NCBI GenBank assembly: GCA_002500485.1
Contig: DLRJ01000110.1
Span: 1-18,226 of the forward strand
DNA from: Dehalococcoidia bacterium UBA7891
Lineage (GTDB): Bacteria > Chloroflexota > Dehalococcoidia > Lucifugimonadales > UBA826
Direction: 5' to 3'
DNA length: 18,226 bases
Below the pieces are notes generated by a model. It did no database searches, was not told the origin of the DNA, and was given only the letters and a program-made list of their open reading frames with translations. Within the stretch, counting starts at the first letter, position 1. Every line of letters begins with the position of its first letter. Below are positions 8,236 through 14,970 of the stretch, in pieces. Made by a program: the position numbers and the translations under genes.

Positions 8236-8262
8236 TTCGAGTAGCCCAGGGTGGTGCTCGAG
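8236..8262 (+). other. second, weaker hairpin in the same gap
   Basis: TTCGAG (8236-8241) and CTCGAG (8257-8262) form six pairs, one of them wobble, around a GC-rich 15-base loop. It sits 11 bases after the stronger 8189-8225 hairpin. The remaining 8263-8358 stretch shows nothing I can name. Confidence 0.3.
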
Positions 8263-8369
8263 CAGATACTGCGCAAAGATTTTTGTGGTTACCCGATTTT
8301 ATGCTGATACTGTTTCATTCCTGATACCTAGTGATATCATCAATAATATTGTCTCACTAAGGAGGAAGA

Positions 8370-8690
8370 ATGTTTCATATTAAAAGAGTATTTAAGGCTA
8401 AGCCAGGTCAGTCTCGTAAAGTCGCCACTCTAGCCTATCAAGCAGCAGAAACCTACAGCGGTGCCGGACAGCGAGGAGAGTTTTCAGTTTATTTTAATCC
8501 TGGTACTACCCCGGGGGAAAAAGATATCGTGGTTTTGCAATGGGCAGATGAAGCCTTGAAATCAGTTTTTCGAGAAGAGAACGAAATTCCATCTAAGTCA
8601 CTCGAAATTTGGAGAGAGTTACTGACGCTTACGGAAGAAAATTGGATTGAATTTAATGAACTTCTGACACCGGATAAAATGGTTAAATGA
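8370..8690 (+). CDS. small dimeric alpha/beta-barrel-like protein, NIPSNAP/EthD-like
   Basis: This is a 106-residue soluble protein with no signal or membrane segment. It starts with FHIKRVFKAKPGQSRKVATL, then a helix, then two strands (GEFSVYFNP and KDIVVLQWAD), then helices to the end. An opening beta strand, a K-P-G turn before helix 1, and a central strand pair ending in Q/E-W is the pattern of the ferredoxin-like dimeric alpha/beta-barrel families (NIPSNAP, EthD, Dabb, ABM). I place it in that fold group, not in a named family. Such proteins act as small cofactor-free oxygenases, decarboxylases or binding proteins. AAGGAGGA at 8359-8366 fixes the start at ATG 8370. The FAD oxidoreductase gene follows 91 bp downstream on the same strand, so a shared pathway is possible. 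Confidence 0.6.
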   Translation: MFHIKRVFKAKPGQSRKVATLAYQAAETYSGAGQRGEFSVYFNPGTTPGEKDIVVLQWADEALKSVFREENEIPSKSLEIWRELLTLTEENWIEFNELLTPDKMVK

Positions 8691-8709
8691 ATCAGTTTTT
8701 CTTAAGATG

Positions 8710-8729
8710 ACTTGATGTGAAAATCAAGT
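8710..8729 (+). other. short hairpin between the barrel protein and FAD oxidoreductase genes
   Basis: ACTTGAT (8710-8716) and ATCAAGT (8723-8729) form a seven-pair AT-rich stem with a six-base loop. No T-run follows, so it is not called a terminator. Confidence 0.25.
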
Positions 8730-8781
8730 GTCGAGTTATTGTCCGGTTGAGTGAAAAAAACATATTTTTAAAACTTAAATC

Positions 8782-9900
8782 ATGAGAAACAAAAAAATCG
8801 CAATAATTGGTGCGGGGATCGTAGGCGCATCGGTGGCTTTCCACTTGTCCCAACATGGGATCGACGTGTCTGTATTCGATAAAAATCAGCCTGGAACTGG
8901 TGCAAGCGGTCACTCTTTCGCTTGGATCAATGCCTTCTCGAAACAACCTCGGCATTATTATGATTTAAACTATCGTTCCATGGATCGTTGGCCTAGATTT
9001 TCTGAAAATTTGGGTGAAGACATTGGTCTCCGTTGGGGCGGGAACGTCACCTACTGTTCGGATCCTGATGAAGGTCGAAGATTGGCTTCAGAGTGTGAAC
9101 GACTTAACTCATGGGGATATTCAGCGAGACTAATATCAATGGAGGAACTTTCCAGGTTTGAACCGAACTTGAAAATCGGGCAATTTCATACTGGTATTTA
9201 CACCCCCGACGAAGGACACGTTTTACCTGTCAAGGTGGCGGAAGCCTGTTTGCATAAGATTCAGAAAGCTGGTGGGAAAATCTATTTGGACACCCCTGTC
9301 GATTCCATTACCCAAAGCGCTGACAAAGTTTTTCTGCGCCTGGATGAGCAGGAAATGGAATTTGACCAAGTAGTGATAGCTGCGGGAATAGACTCGACTA
9401 AATTGGCGAAGACCGCAGGTATAAACCTGCCTCAGAGAAGAAGTCCCGGGGTGGTTGTGAAAACAAAACCCCTGCCCTCCTTCATCCATAGTTTGGCCAC
9501 CATATATCTGCCACGGATCAGCAAAGAAGAAAAAGAAATACATATCAGGCAAGATATTGATGGCGCGGTGATGATCGGTGCCGGTGACCAGGAAAGTGAG
9601 ACGGAAGATGATTCACAAGAATATGCGAATAAGCTCATTCAAAGGGCAGCTCGATATTTTGACCAACTATCAGGTGTTGAGGCAATAAGGGTTCCTGTGG
9701 GTCTTAGGCCTATGCCAGAGGACGATCTTCCGGTAATAGGGTTTTCACCCGGGCATAATAATATCTATCTTACCCTTATGCATAGTGGTGTCACACTTGC
9801 CCCACTGGTGGGTGCTTTGGCGGCATTGGAAATGGTAACGGGAATACCCAATGGTGATTTAGACCCATATCGTCCGGACAGATTTGCGTCCAAGAATTGA
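8782..9900 (+). CDS. FAD-dependent amine/amino acid oxidoreductase (DAO family)
   Basis: This 372-residue flavoprotein is of the DAO type (glycine/sarcosine oxidase, D-amino acid dehydrogenase group). The Rossmann dinucleotide motif GAGIVG sits at residues 10-15, followed by Asp33 in VFDKN, which binds the ADP ribose. Next come GASGHSFAWINA, the family's flavin-contacting loop, and near the C-terminus GLRPMPEDDLPVIG followed by NIYLTLMHSGVTLAP, the standard FAD-closing segments. These enzymes oxidise a C-N bond, giving an imine that hydrolyses to a keto acid or aldehyde. The electron acceptor (oxygen or a quinone) cannot be told from sequence. Length is normal. There is no visible Shine-Dalgarno site before ATG 8782. 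The substrate is unknown; N-methyl or D-amino acids are reasonable guesses. Confidence 0.85.
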   Translation: MRNKKIAIIGAGIVGASVAFHLSQHGIDVSVFDKNQPGTGASGHSFAWINAFSKQPRHYYDLNYRSMDRWPRFSENLGEDIGLRWGGNVTYCSDPDEGRRLASECERLNSWGYSARLISMEELSRFEPNLKIGQFHTGIYTPDEGHVLPVKVAEACLHKIQKAGGKIYLDTPVDSITQSADKVFLRLDEQEMEFDQVVIAAGIDSTKLAKTAGINLPQRRSPGVVVKTKPLPSFIHSLATIYLPRISKEEKEIHIRQDIDGAVMIGAGDQESETEDDSQEYANKLIQRAARYFDQLSGVEAIRVPVGLRPMPEDDLPVIGFSPGHNNIYLTLMHSGVTLAPLVGALAALEMVTGIPNGDLDPYRPDRFASKN

Positions 9901-9972
9901 TCGTTTGAATTAGAGTTGTGGATTTCTCCTCCAATATCTATAGTTCGGGGGCGTCAAATCCAATTAGCTTAA

Positions 9973-9986
9973 TAACTAAGTAGTTA
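9973..9986. promoter_or_regulatory. inverted repeat upstream of the SDR gene
   Basis: TAACTA (9973-9978) and TAGTTA (9981-9986) form an inverted repeat with a two-base spacer, 13 bases before ATG 10000. Its symmetry and place suit a small repressor operator. In AT-rich DNA such a repeat can also arise by chance. Confidence 0.25.
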
Positions 9987-9999
9987 AATAGTGAGAAAT

Positions 10000-10755
10000 A
10001 TGAGATTAGAAAATAAGGTTGCTTTGCTAACTGGTATTGGACAAGGAATGGGCAGAGCAACAGCACGATTGTTTGCCCAAGAAGGAGCCAAAACAGCTCT
10101 CTCGGCAAGAGGGGAAGAACGTCTTAAAGAGACAGCAAGTCAAATAGAGAGTCTGGGGGGAACCGCGATCGTAGTTCCTGGAGATCTTTCTGAAAAACAG
10201 GCGGTTGAGGAAATTGTGAACAACGTAGTCGATGAGTTTGGGAAAATAGACATTCTATATGCTGCAGCTGGAGGTAATTTTGATCCGAACCGCAGTCTAG
10301 AGGATATCGATCAAAGCTTTTGGGACAGTACGGCCGCCAACACAATGAATAGTTTATATAACCTTGCTCAGGCCGTCCGCCCTGTTATGAAAGAGAGTGG
10401 TGCCGGATCGATAGTAACCGTCGCAGCTAGCTTCAATGTGCGTCAGGCAGGAAATGCTTCATACGGTGCTGCCAAAAGTGCCGTTATTGGAATGTCACAA
10501 AATCTTGCGGGCGAACTATATGCAGACAATATTAGAGTAAATACTATAGCTGCTGGATTGTTTCGGGGGACTATTGGAGATGGAAGAGTGGTAAATGCCG
10601 AGGTCAATTTGAGCCGTACCGGCTATCCTCAAGATATAGCCAATGCAGCGTTGTTTTTTGCATCAGATGAATCAGCTTGGATAACTGGGCAGGTCTTGGC
10701 TGTGGATGGCGGCGTGGATGTAGGTACCCGAGGTCTATGGGACCATGAACGCTAA
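10000..10755 (+). CDS. short-chain dehydrogenase/reductase (SDR), atypical active site
   Basis: This 251-residue classical-length SDR is NAD(P)-dependent and cytoplasmic. The cofactor loop TGIGQGMG lies at residues 11-18, and the active-site YGAAK gives Tyr155 and Lys159. WITGQVLAVDGG closes the fold as usual. Two expected features are altered. The NNAG motif reads AAAGG, and the position 13 residues before Tyr155, normally the catalytic Ser, is Ala; the nearest Ser is two residues later. Loss of these residues is known in 2,4-dienoyl-CoA reductase-like SDRs, so the enzyme may be active on another substrate class. ATG 10000 is preferred over the in-frame GTG 9991 because the family normally begins M-x-L-x-x-K-V. 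Its last 11 bases overlap the start of the Ada-like gene. Confidence 0.85.
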   Translation: MRLENKVALLTGIGQGMGRATARLFAQEGAKTALSARGEERLKETASQIESLGGTAIVVPGDLSEKQAVEEIVNNVVDEFGKIDILYAAAGGNFDPNRSLEDIDQSFWDSTAANTMNSLYNLAQAVRPVMKESGAGSIVTVAASFNVRQAGNASYGAAKSAVIGMSQNLAGELYADNIRVNTIAAGLFRGTIGDGRVVNAEVNLSRTGYPQDIANAALFFASDESAWITGQVLAVDGGVDVGTRGLWDHER

Positions 10756-10951
10756 ATTTAACGCTTGTACTACTACAAAAATTGTATGCAGGCCTAACTG
10801 CCCTCCAGGTAGACGTACCAAATCTCAAAATAGACGATATTTCCGATCCTTAAAACAGGCTTATGAGGAAGGTTTTAGAGCCTGCCTCGTTTGTAAACCT
10901 TCCCAAGGGCCTCCAGGCCCATGGTTGCCAGTTAAGGAACGTAGAAAATGA
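10745..10951 (+). CDS. stand-alone Ada-type zinc-binding domain protein
   Basis: This 68-residue protein consists almost wholly of the Ada zinc-binding module. The four cysteines lie at 15 and 19 (CRPNC) and at 47 and 50 (CLVC), with Y-F before the second pair and GFRAC-x-x-CKP matching the family's GFRPCxxCxP. In E. coli Ada the zinc is held by Cys38, Cys42, Cys69 and Cys72. Cys38 there takes a methyl group from DNA phosphotriesters; Cys15 is its equivalent here. The spacing fits within one residue. Neither the AraC-type DNA-binding region nor the methyltransferase domain of Ada is present. The ATG lies inside the SDR gene (11-nt overlap, different frame), which suggests translational coupling. 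It could be a methylation sensor, a DNA-binding adaptor or a remnant of a larger Ada protein. Confidence 0.7.
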   Translation: MNAKFNACTTTKIVCRPNCPPGRRTKSQNRRYFRSLKQAYEEGFRACLVCKPSQGPPGPWLPVKERRK

Positions 10952-11010
10952 CGGTCTATAACGCCCGCTTTTTAGTGAAAACAATTGCATATGAAAACTA
11001 GGAGTACTGA

Positions 11011-12159
11011 ATGATTAAAAACTTTTCGGTTTTTTATGTTGGAAACATCGATTTGGAAGATGTGGGACTCGACGGAATTCCGGCTAATGACAGAAGATAC
11101 AAAAATGAGCGGTTGGTTCAGTCGATGGAGACAGCTGAAAAGGCAGCGATCCTCATGGATGAGCTCGGCTATTATGCTCTTTGGATGGCAGAACATCACT
11201 TTCAAAGGGAGGGATATGAATGTATTCTCAACGTGATATTGCTAAGCACACATCTGGCTGCAAAAACAGAAAAATTAAAGTTTGGGTGTGGATTTAATAT
11301 TGTGCCTATGTGGCATCCTCTTAGGTTAGCTGAAGATTATGCCATGGCCGATGTACTTACGAGGGGACGGATGATATTCGGGGTGGGACGAGGCTATCAC
11401 TCTCGTGAAGTAGAGACGTTTGGTTCCCCGGTTATAGATAATGATTTAAATAGGGAATTATTTGAAGAACAAATAGAGGTTATTTTAAAAGCTTTTAACA
11501 GCGAATCATTCAGTCATCATGGGAAGAACTATTCGATTCCTGCACCCGTCCCGTACAGAGGATATGACCTTGAGGAGATAACTTTGGTTCCAAAGCCCGT
11601 GAATCTACCGGTGGAAACCTGGCAACCTATTGTGAGTGGAGGAAGTATCGATTTTATAGCCAGAAATGGCTTTAAAGGCCTAGTTGCCTTGACGGGAGAA
11701 AAATTGGTAGATGAGGTGTTTCATAGGTTTAGAGATGCATGCTCAGAAAATGGCAGAGGGAATGTTCTGGGTAGTAATTTGGCTCTGGGAATCGGATTTT
11801 AAATAGCGGAAAACGAGAAAGAGGCCATGGAGAGGTTACGTCCGTTCCATGACGAGCGATTTAAATGGTTTGCACCATTTGGATTTGTTAGATATGCAGA
11901 TGAAGAAGGGCGTGTTTGGGGAACTCCGGGCGCCCCAGCGAGGACTCCTAAGATAGAGGATGGAGTTGAGCAGAAAGCATGGATATGTGGTCCACCTTCG
12001 CACCAAATCAAATTTCTTAAAGAAGTTGAAGCAAAATACCCTGGCCTCGAAAACATTATTCTTCACTGGCCAGAAGGTATGCCGAGGGACGAATACCTGT
12101 CTCAGCTACGAATTTTTGCAGAAGAAGTAATGCCGGCCTTCGGCGGAAGGCAAGAATAA
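11011..12159 (+). pseudogene. LLM-class flavin-dependent oxidoreductase interrupted by one in-frame stop
   Basis: One reading frame runs from ATG 11011, with AGGAG at 11000-11004, to TAA 12157-12159. It is broken only by TAA at 11800-11802, which is codon 264 of 383. Before the stop it has the luciferase-like hallmarks: ELGYYALWMAEHH, KLKFGCGFNIVPMWHPLRLAED, and GRMIFGVGRGYHSREVE. After it, the same frame continues with ALGIGF-stop-IAENEKEAMERL and ends with a helix carrying FAEEVMPAF, exactly as family members do. Without the stop the protein would be 382 residues, a normal length. A change of TAT or TAC (Tyr) to TAA is the simplest explanation. The part after the stop has an ATG at 11827 but no usable ribosome binding site. 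A sequencing error or stop readthrough are alternatives. A 263-residue truncated product lacks the C-terminal helices. Confidence 0.8.
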
Positions 12160-13214
12160 TTAACCCATCGGCAGCTGGTCTCCGGTAAGGTCCGATAAAT
12201 TAGGCATCACCTTCTCTGCCATAAGCCTCATGGAAGTTTCATATGCTTCACTGTTTTCAGAATGGTCGAATGTTAACCATAAAAGATGCCCAAAGCCCCC
12301 AACTGTCGCATAGAGATTTCGGAGTTTTTCTGTGACGGTTTTTGGGGATCCGACTATCCAGAGGTTTTCCATCATATATTCGATAGTTACATCATCATCG
12401 GACATATTTTCGTCATGCTTCATAAAGGATACGAAGGGGTAGGCTCCTTGTTCGAATAAAGATCGCAGATATTCTTTCCAAGCTCTTCCAAGCATCCCAT
12501 TCATAGCTCCTTCCCTAGCCTCTTCATCACTATCAGCTACCCAAATATCTCGTACAATTCGCCATTCACTTCTGGATGGTGGCTGTCGCCCGGCTGACTC
12601 TGCACCCTTAGTTACTACGTCCCAGTGATTAGCCACATAAACAGCATTTAACCCTAGACTCATGGGAATATAACCTCGTTCTCCAACTATCTTAAGAGTC
12701 TCAGATCCAGGGCTGCCTCCGGCGACCCCTATAGGCGGATGCGGTTTTTGAAATGGCGTTATGTGATGACGTAGGTCGGCAAACGCATAGTCTTTGGGGT
12801 CGGGTATATTTATGTCCCAGAATTTACCTTTATAAGTAAAGGGTCCATCTACGTGTTTCCATTGGTTTAGGATTATATCGAGTGACTCTCTAGTTCTTTC
12901 TCTATGTTCACCATTTTCCATATCGACGCCGAATAATTCATGGTCTGACTGAAGACCGCCCGAACCTATTCCAAACATATATCTGCCTTGGGCCAAATGA
13001 TCCAAATATGCAACCCTTGCAGCAAGCTCTATAGGGTGATGAAAGGGTAGAAGGTGGGCACCGGTTCCCAAGGAGCCGTAAAGTGTTCCCCTATCCAAGC
13101 CTCTGCAAGGCCGTGTTGGTCCGCCATACGTAAACATTTGAGATCCCATTGTTGGGCGTCGTACGGCGACCTTTCTGGAGGGTGGGAGGGCATAAGGAAT
13201 AAACCTAGTTTCAT
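12160..13214 (-). pseudogene. LLM-class flavin-dependent oxidoreductase with a frameshifting internal deletion
   Basis: The N-terminal part is read from ATG 13212-13214 (KLGLFLMPSHPPERS through AWIGEHFTAPWEPVP) and then stops. The rest is intact in another frame, from TGAHLLPFHHPIELA to the end at 12160. In the family about 20 residues, typically P-D-L-L-I-A-x-A-L-x-Q-T, lie between these two blocks; here they are absent. The single stretch at 13056-13070 encodes WEPVP in one frame and part of LGTGA in the other. That fits a deletion of about 67 nt between two short similar sequences. Adding back 67 nt gives 1122 nt, a whole number of codons (373 residues plus stop). The C-terminal part is well preserved (GRYMFGIGSGG, PHPPIGVAGGSPGSE), so the loss looks recent. 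The stop codon directly abuts that of the opposing gene ending at 12159. Confidence 0.8.
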
Positions 13215-13368
13215 ATCTAAATCCCTGTAAATTTATTTGCCTATAAATCAGTATCCGTAATAATACTAATTACATGAGGCGATTAAAAGTGCACGAAAAA
13301 TATGTGCCAGAAATTTTCAATGATGAATAATCTATTGTTTAGTAGAATGCTTATAAATAAAAGAATTT

Positions 13369-13374
13369 GGAAGG
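13369..13374 (+). promoter_or_regulatory. Shine-Dalgarno site deciding the sulfurtransferase start
   Basis: GGAAGG sits five bases before ATG 13380. This favours 13380 over the in-frame ATG 13302, which has no ribosome binding site and would add 26 residues unlike any sulfurtransferase N-terminus. Confidence 0.65.
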
Positions 13375-13379
13375 TATCC

Positions 13380-14228
13380 ATGGCTGAAACAACCAAAAAA
13401 CTAGTAAGTGGGTCTTGGCTATTAGACCACCTCTACGACCTTGATGTTACCGTGCTGGAAGTGTCGTCAGACCAGGAAGGGAAAGCGTATGAAAATGGTC
13501 ATATACCCGGAGCAATATTTTGTTTTTGGAAAGATCTTCTATGGCATGAGACTGACAGAGAATTTGCCACATCTTCTGAGCTTAGCGACAGACTAGGTGA
13601 TTTGGGTATTTCTACTGATTCCACGATAGTGCTTTGTGGTGACCCAGTTCAATATGGAACATACGCTCTCTGGGTAATGATTATGGCAGGAGTAAAGGAT
13701 GTGAGAATTTTGGACGGTAGCAGGTTACGATGGATTAAAGACAACCATCCTTTGACATCTGAGGTTCCAACACTCAAACCTATTAAGAATAAAACCCCAA
13801 AACCCAATTCTGAAAGTAGGATAGGAAGAGTTGAGGTTCTAGATAAACTAAATTCCTCAAACAATATATTTTTAGACGCCCGTTCTCCGGAAGAATATCG
13901 GGGAGAAAGAGTTAGCCCTCCGGGAGGATTCGATCATGGTGCAGAAAGAAGAGGGCGAATCCCTGGCGCAGTGCACCTGTTCTTCCGCGACTTATTAAGT
14001 GAAGATGATACGTTTATATCGGAAGAGGACCTTAAAAAGAAATTCGCCAAAGTGGGCATTACTGGGGATGGAGAAAAAGAAATTGTGAGTTATTGTAGGC
14101 TGAGCCACCGGGCCACTTTGGCGTGGTTTGCTATCAATGAAATTCTAGGAATAGATAAAGTGAAGATCTATGATGGCTCCTGGACAGAATGGGGAAGCAT
14201 AGTTGGGTTTCCGGTGGAACAGGGATAA
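13380..14228 (+). CDS. two-domain sulfurtransferase (thiosulfate/3-mercaptopyruvate type rhodanese)
   Basis: This 282-residue protein has tandem rhodanese domains, the normal size for thiosulfate or 3-mercaptopyruvate sulfurtransferases. Such enzymes carry a sulfane sulfur on a Cys persulfide and pass it to cyanide or a thiol. The N-terminal domain (about 1-130) has YENGHIPGAIFCFWKDLL and the C-terminal domain (about 150-282) has FLDARSPEEYRGE, RGRIPGAVHLFFRDLL and IYDGSWTEWG. The catalytic loop is CRLSHRA with Cys239. It keeps Cys-Arg and the later Arg of the CRxGxR thiosulfate-type loop but has Ser where Gly is common, so donor preference is uncertain. The linker is lysine- and proline-rich. 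It is probably the first gene of a four-gene run on this strand. The 165-bp gap to the divergent LLM pseudogene should hold promoters, but none could be called with confidence. Confidence 0.88.
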   Translation: MAETTKKLVSGSWLLDHLYDLDVTVLEVSSDQEGKAYENGHIPGAIFCFWKDLLWHETDREFATSSELSDRLGDLGISTDSTIVLCGDPVQYGTYALWVMIMAGVKDVRILDGSRLRWIKDNHPLTSEVPTLKPIKNKTPKPNSESRIGRVEVLDKLNSSNNIFLDARSPEEYRGERVSPPGGFDHGAERRGRIPGAVHLFFRDLLSEDDTFISEEDLKKKFAKVGITGDGEKEIVSYCRLSHRATLAWFAINEILGIDKVKIYDGSWTEWGSIVGFPVEQG

Positions 14229-14259
14229 ATTTTCTAACTTCAGCAAAGGGGTTTATGTT

Positions 14260-14970
14260 TTGTCAGAAAATAAAGATCTATTTTCAACTGTATGTCCAGG
14301 TGTACTTACAATATGTACTTATACTGAGTTTGCTCCTTTTTCGTATGTAGATGGTGGAGATATTGTAGGTACCGATATCGGTTTGTTGAAGGCATTTGCA
14401 CGGGAAATACAGCTAGAAGTGGAGGTTATAAAGAGAGCCTTCGCGGGATTATGGGAAGCACCCGGAAAGGGTGATTGTGATGTATCGGCAGCAGGGATGA
14501 TGGAACATGAGGATCGAAAACTCGGGAAAAATGCGGTATGGAGCTATCCTTACATGCTTGTCACTAGATCATTGTTGATTCGTAAGTCTGATAGGGACAT
14601 TCTTAAGGGCCCGAAGGATTTTCAAGGTAGGAAGATAGTTGTAACTCCCACCTCAAGTGCTCATATAGATGGGAGTATCAGGTATGAACCGCTAGGAGCA
14701 ACGATAATTCCGCTTGTTCCTTCCCAAGATGAAATCGTGTCACAATTGTTGTCAGGAGAGGTAGACGCTTTTGGGGAAGGTGATGTCAGTAATGAATATC
14801 TTGCGGGGAAATACCTTGATGATTATGGGAGGGAATTACTTGTTTTGACAGACATTCATCCTATGGAAAATCCGGAACTTCTGAGGTTTGCTGTAAGATC
14901 CGTTGATGAACGACTTCCAGATAAACTGAACGGGTTTATAGCGAAGACTCAAAGGGGTATAAATGCTTAA
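14260..14970 (+). CDS. family-3 solute-binding-fold protein without signal peptide
   Basis: The protein has 236 residues if read from TTG 14260, which has AAAGGGG eight bases upstream (14245-14251). An in-frame TTG at 14203 inside the sulfurtransferase gene would give 255. It has the SBP_bac_3 fold: LTICTYTEFAPFSY, GTDIGLLKAFARE, DVSAAGMMEHEDRK with the Arg that usually binds an amino acid carboxylate, YPYMLVTRSLLIRKSD, and LSGEVDAFGEGD. Family members usually serve ABC amino acid transport or sensor kinases and carry a signal peptide. None is visible from either start. A cytoplasmic role is therefore likely, for instance a ligand-binding regulator or an enzyme like cyclohexadienyl/arogenate dehydratase, which arose from this fold. 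Its end overlaps the next gene by 8 nt, pointing to co-translation with the dehydrogenase. Confidence 0.75.
   Translation: MSENKDLFSTVCPGVLTICTYTEFAPFSYVDGGDIVGTDIGLLKAFAREIQLEVEVIKRAFAGLWEAPGKGDCDVSAAGMMEHEDRKLGKNAVWSYPYMLVTRSLLIRKSDRDILKGPKDFQGRKIVVTPTSSAHIDGSIRYEPLGATIIPLVPSQDEIVSQLLSGEVDAFGEGDVSNEYLAGKYLDDYGRELLVLTDIHPMENPELLRFAVRSVDERLPDKLNGFIAKTQRGINA

Noticed and set aside
11800..11802. Selenocysteine or pyrrolysine recoding at the internal stop
   Set aside because: The codon is TAA, which is used for neither amino acid, and no nearby hairpin of the needed kind was seen.
13150..13214. Reading the LLM gene at 12160 as starting at 13149 in its own frame
   Set aside because: That start gives a nonsensical N-terminus, while the true family N-terminus (KLGLFLMPSHPP) lies in the other frame from 13214. 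The gene is frameshifted, not short.
13302..13379. N-terminal extension of the sulfurtransferase from ATG 13302
   Set aside because: There is no ribosome binding site at 13302, the 26 added residues do not resemble the family, and GGAAGG marks ATG 13380.
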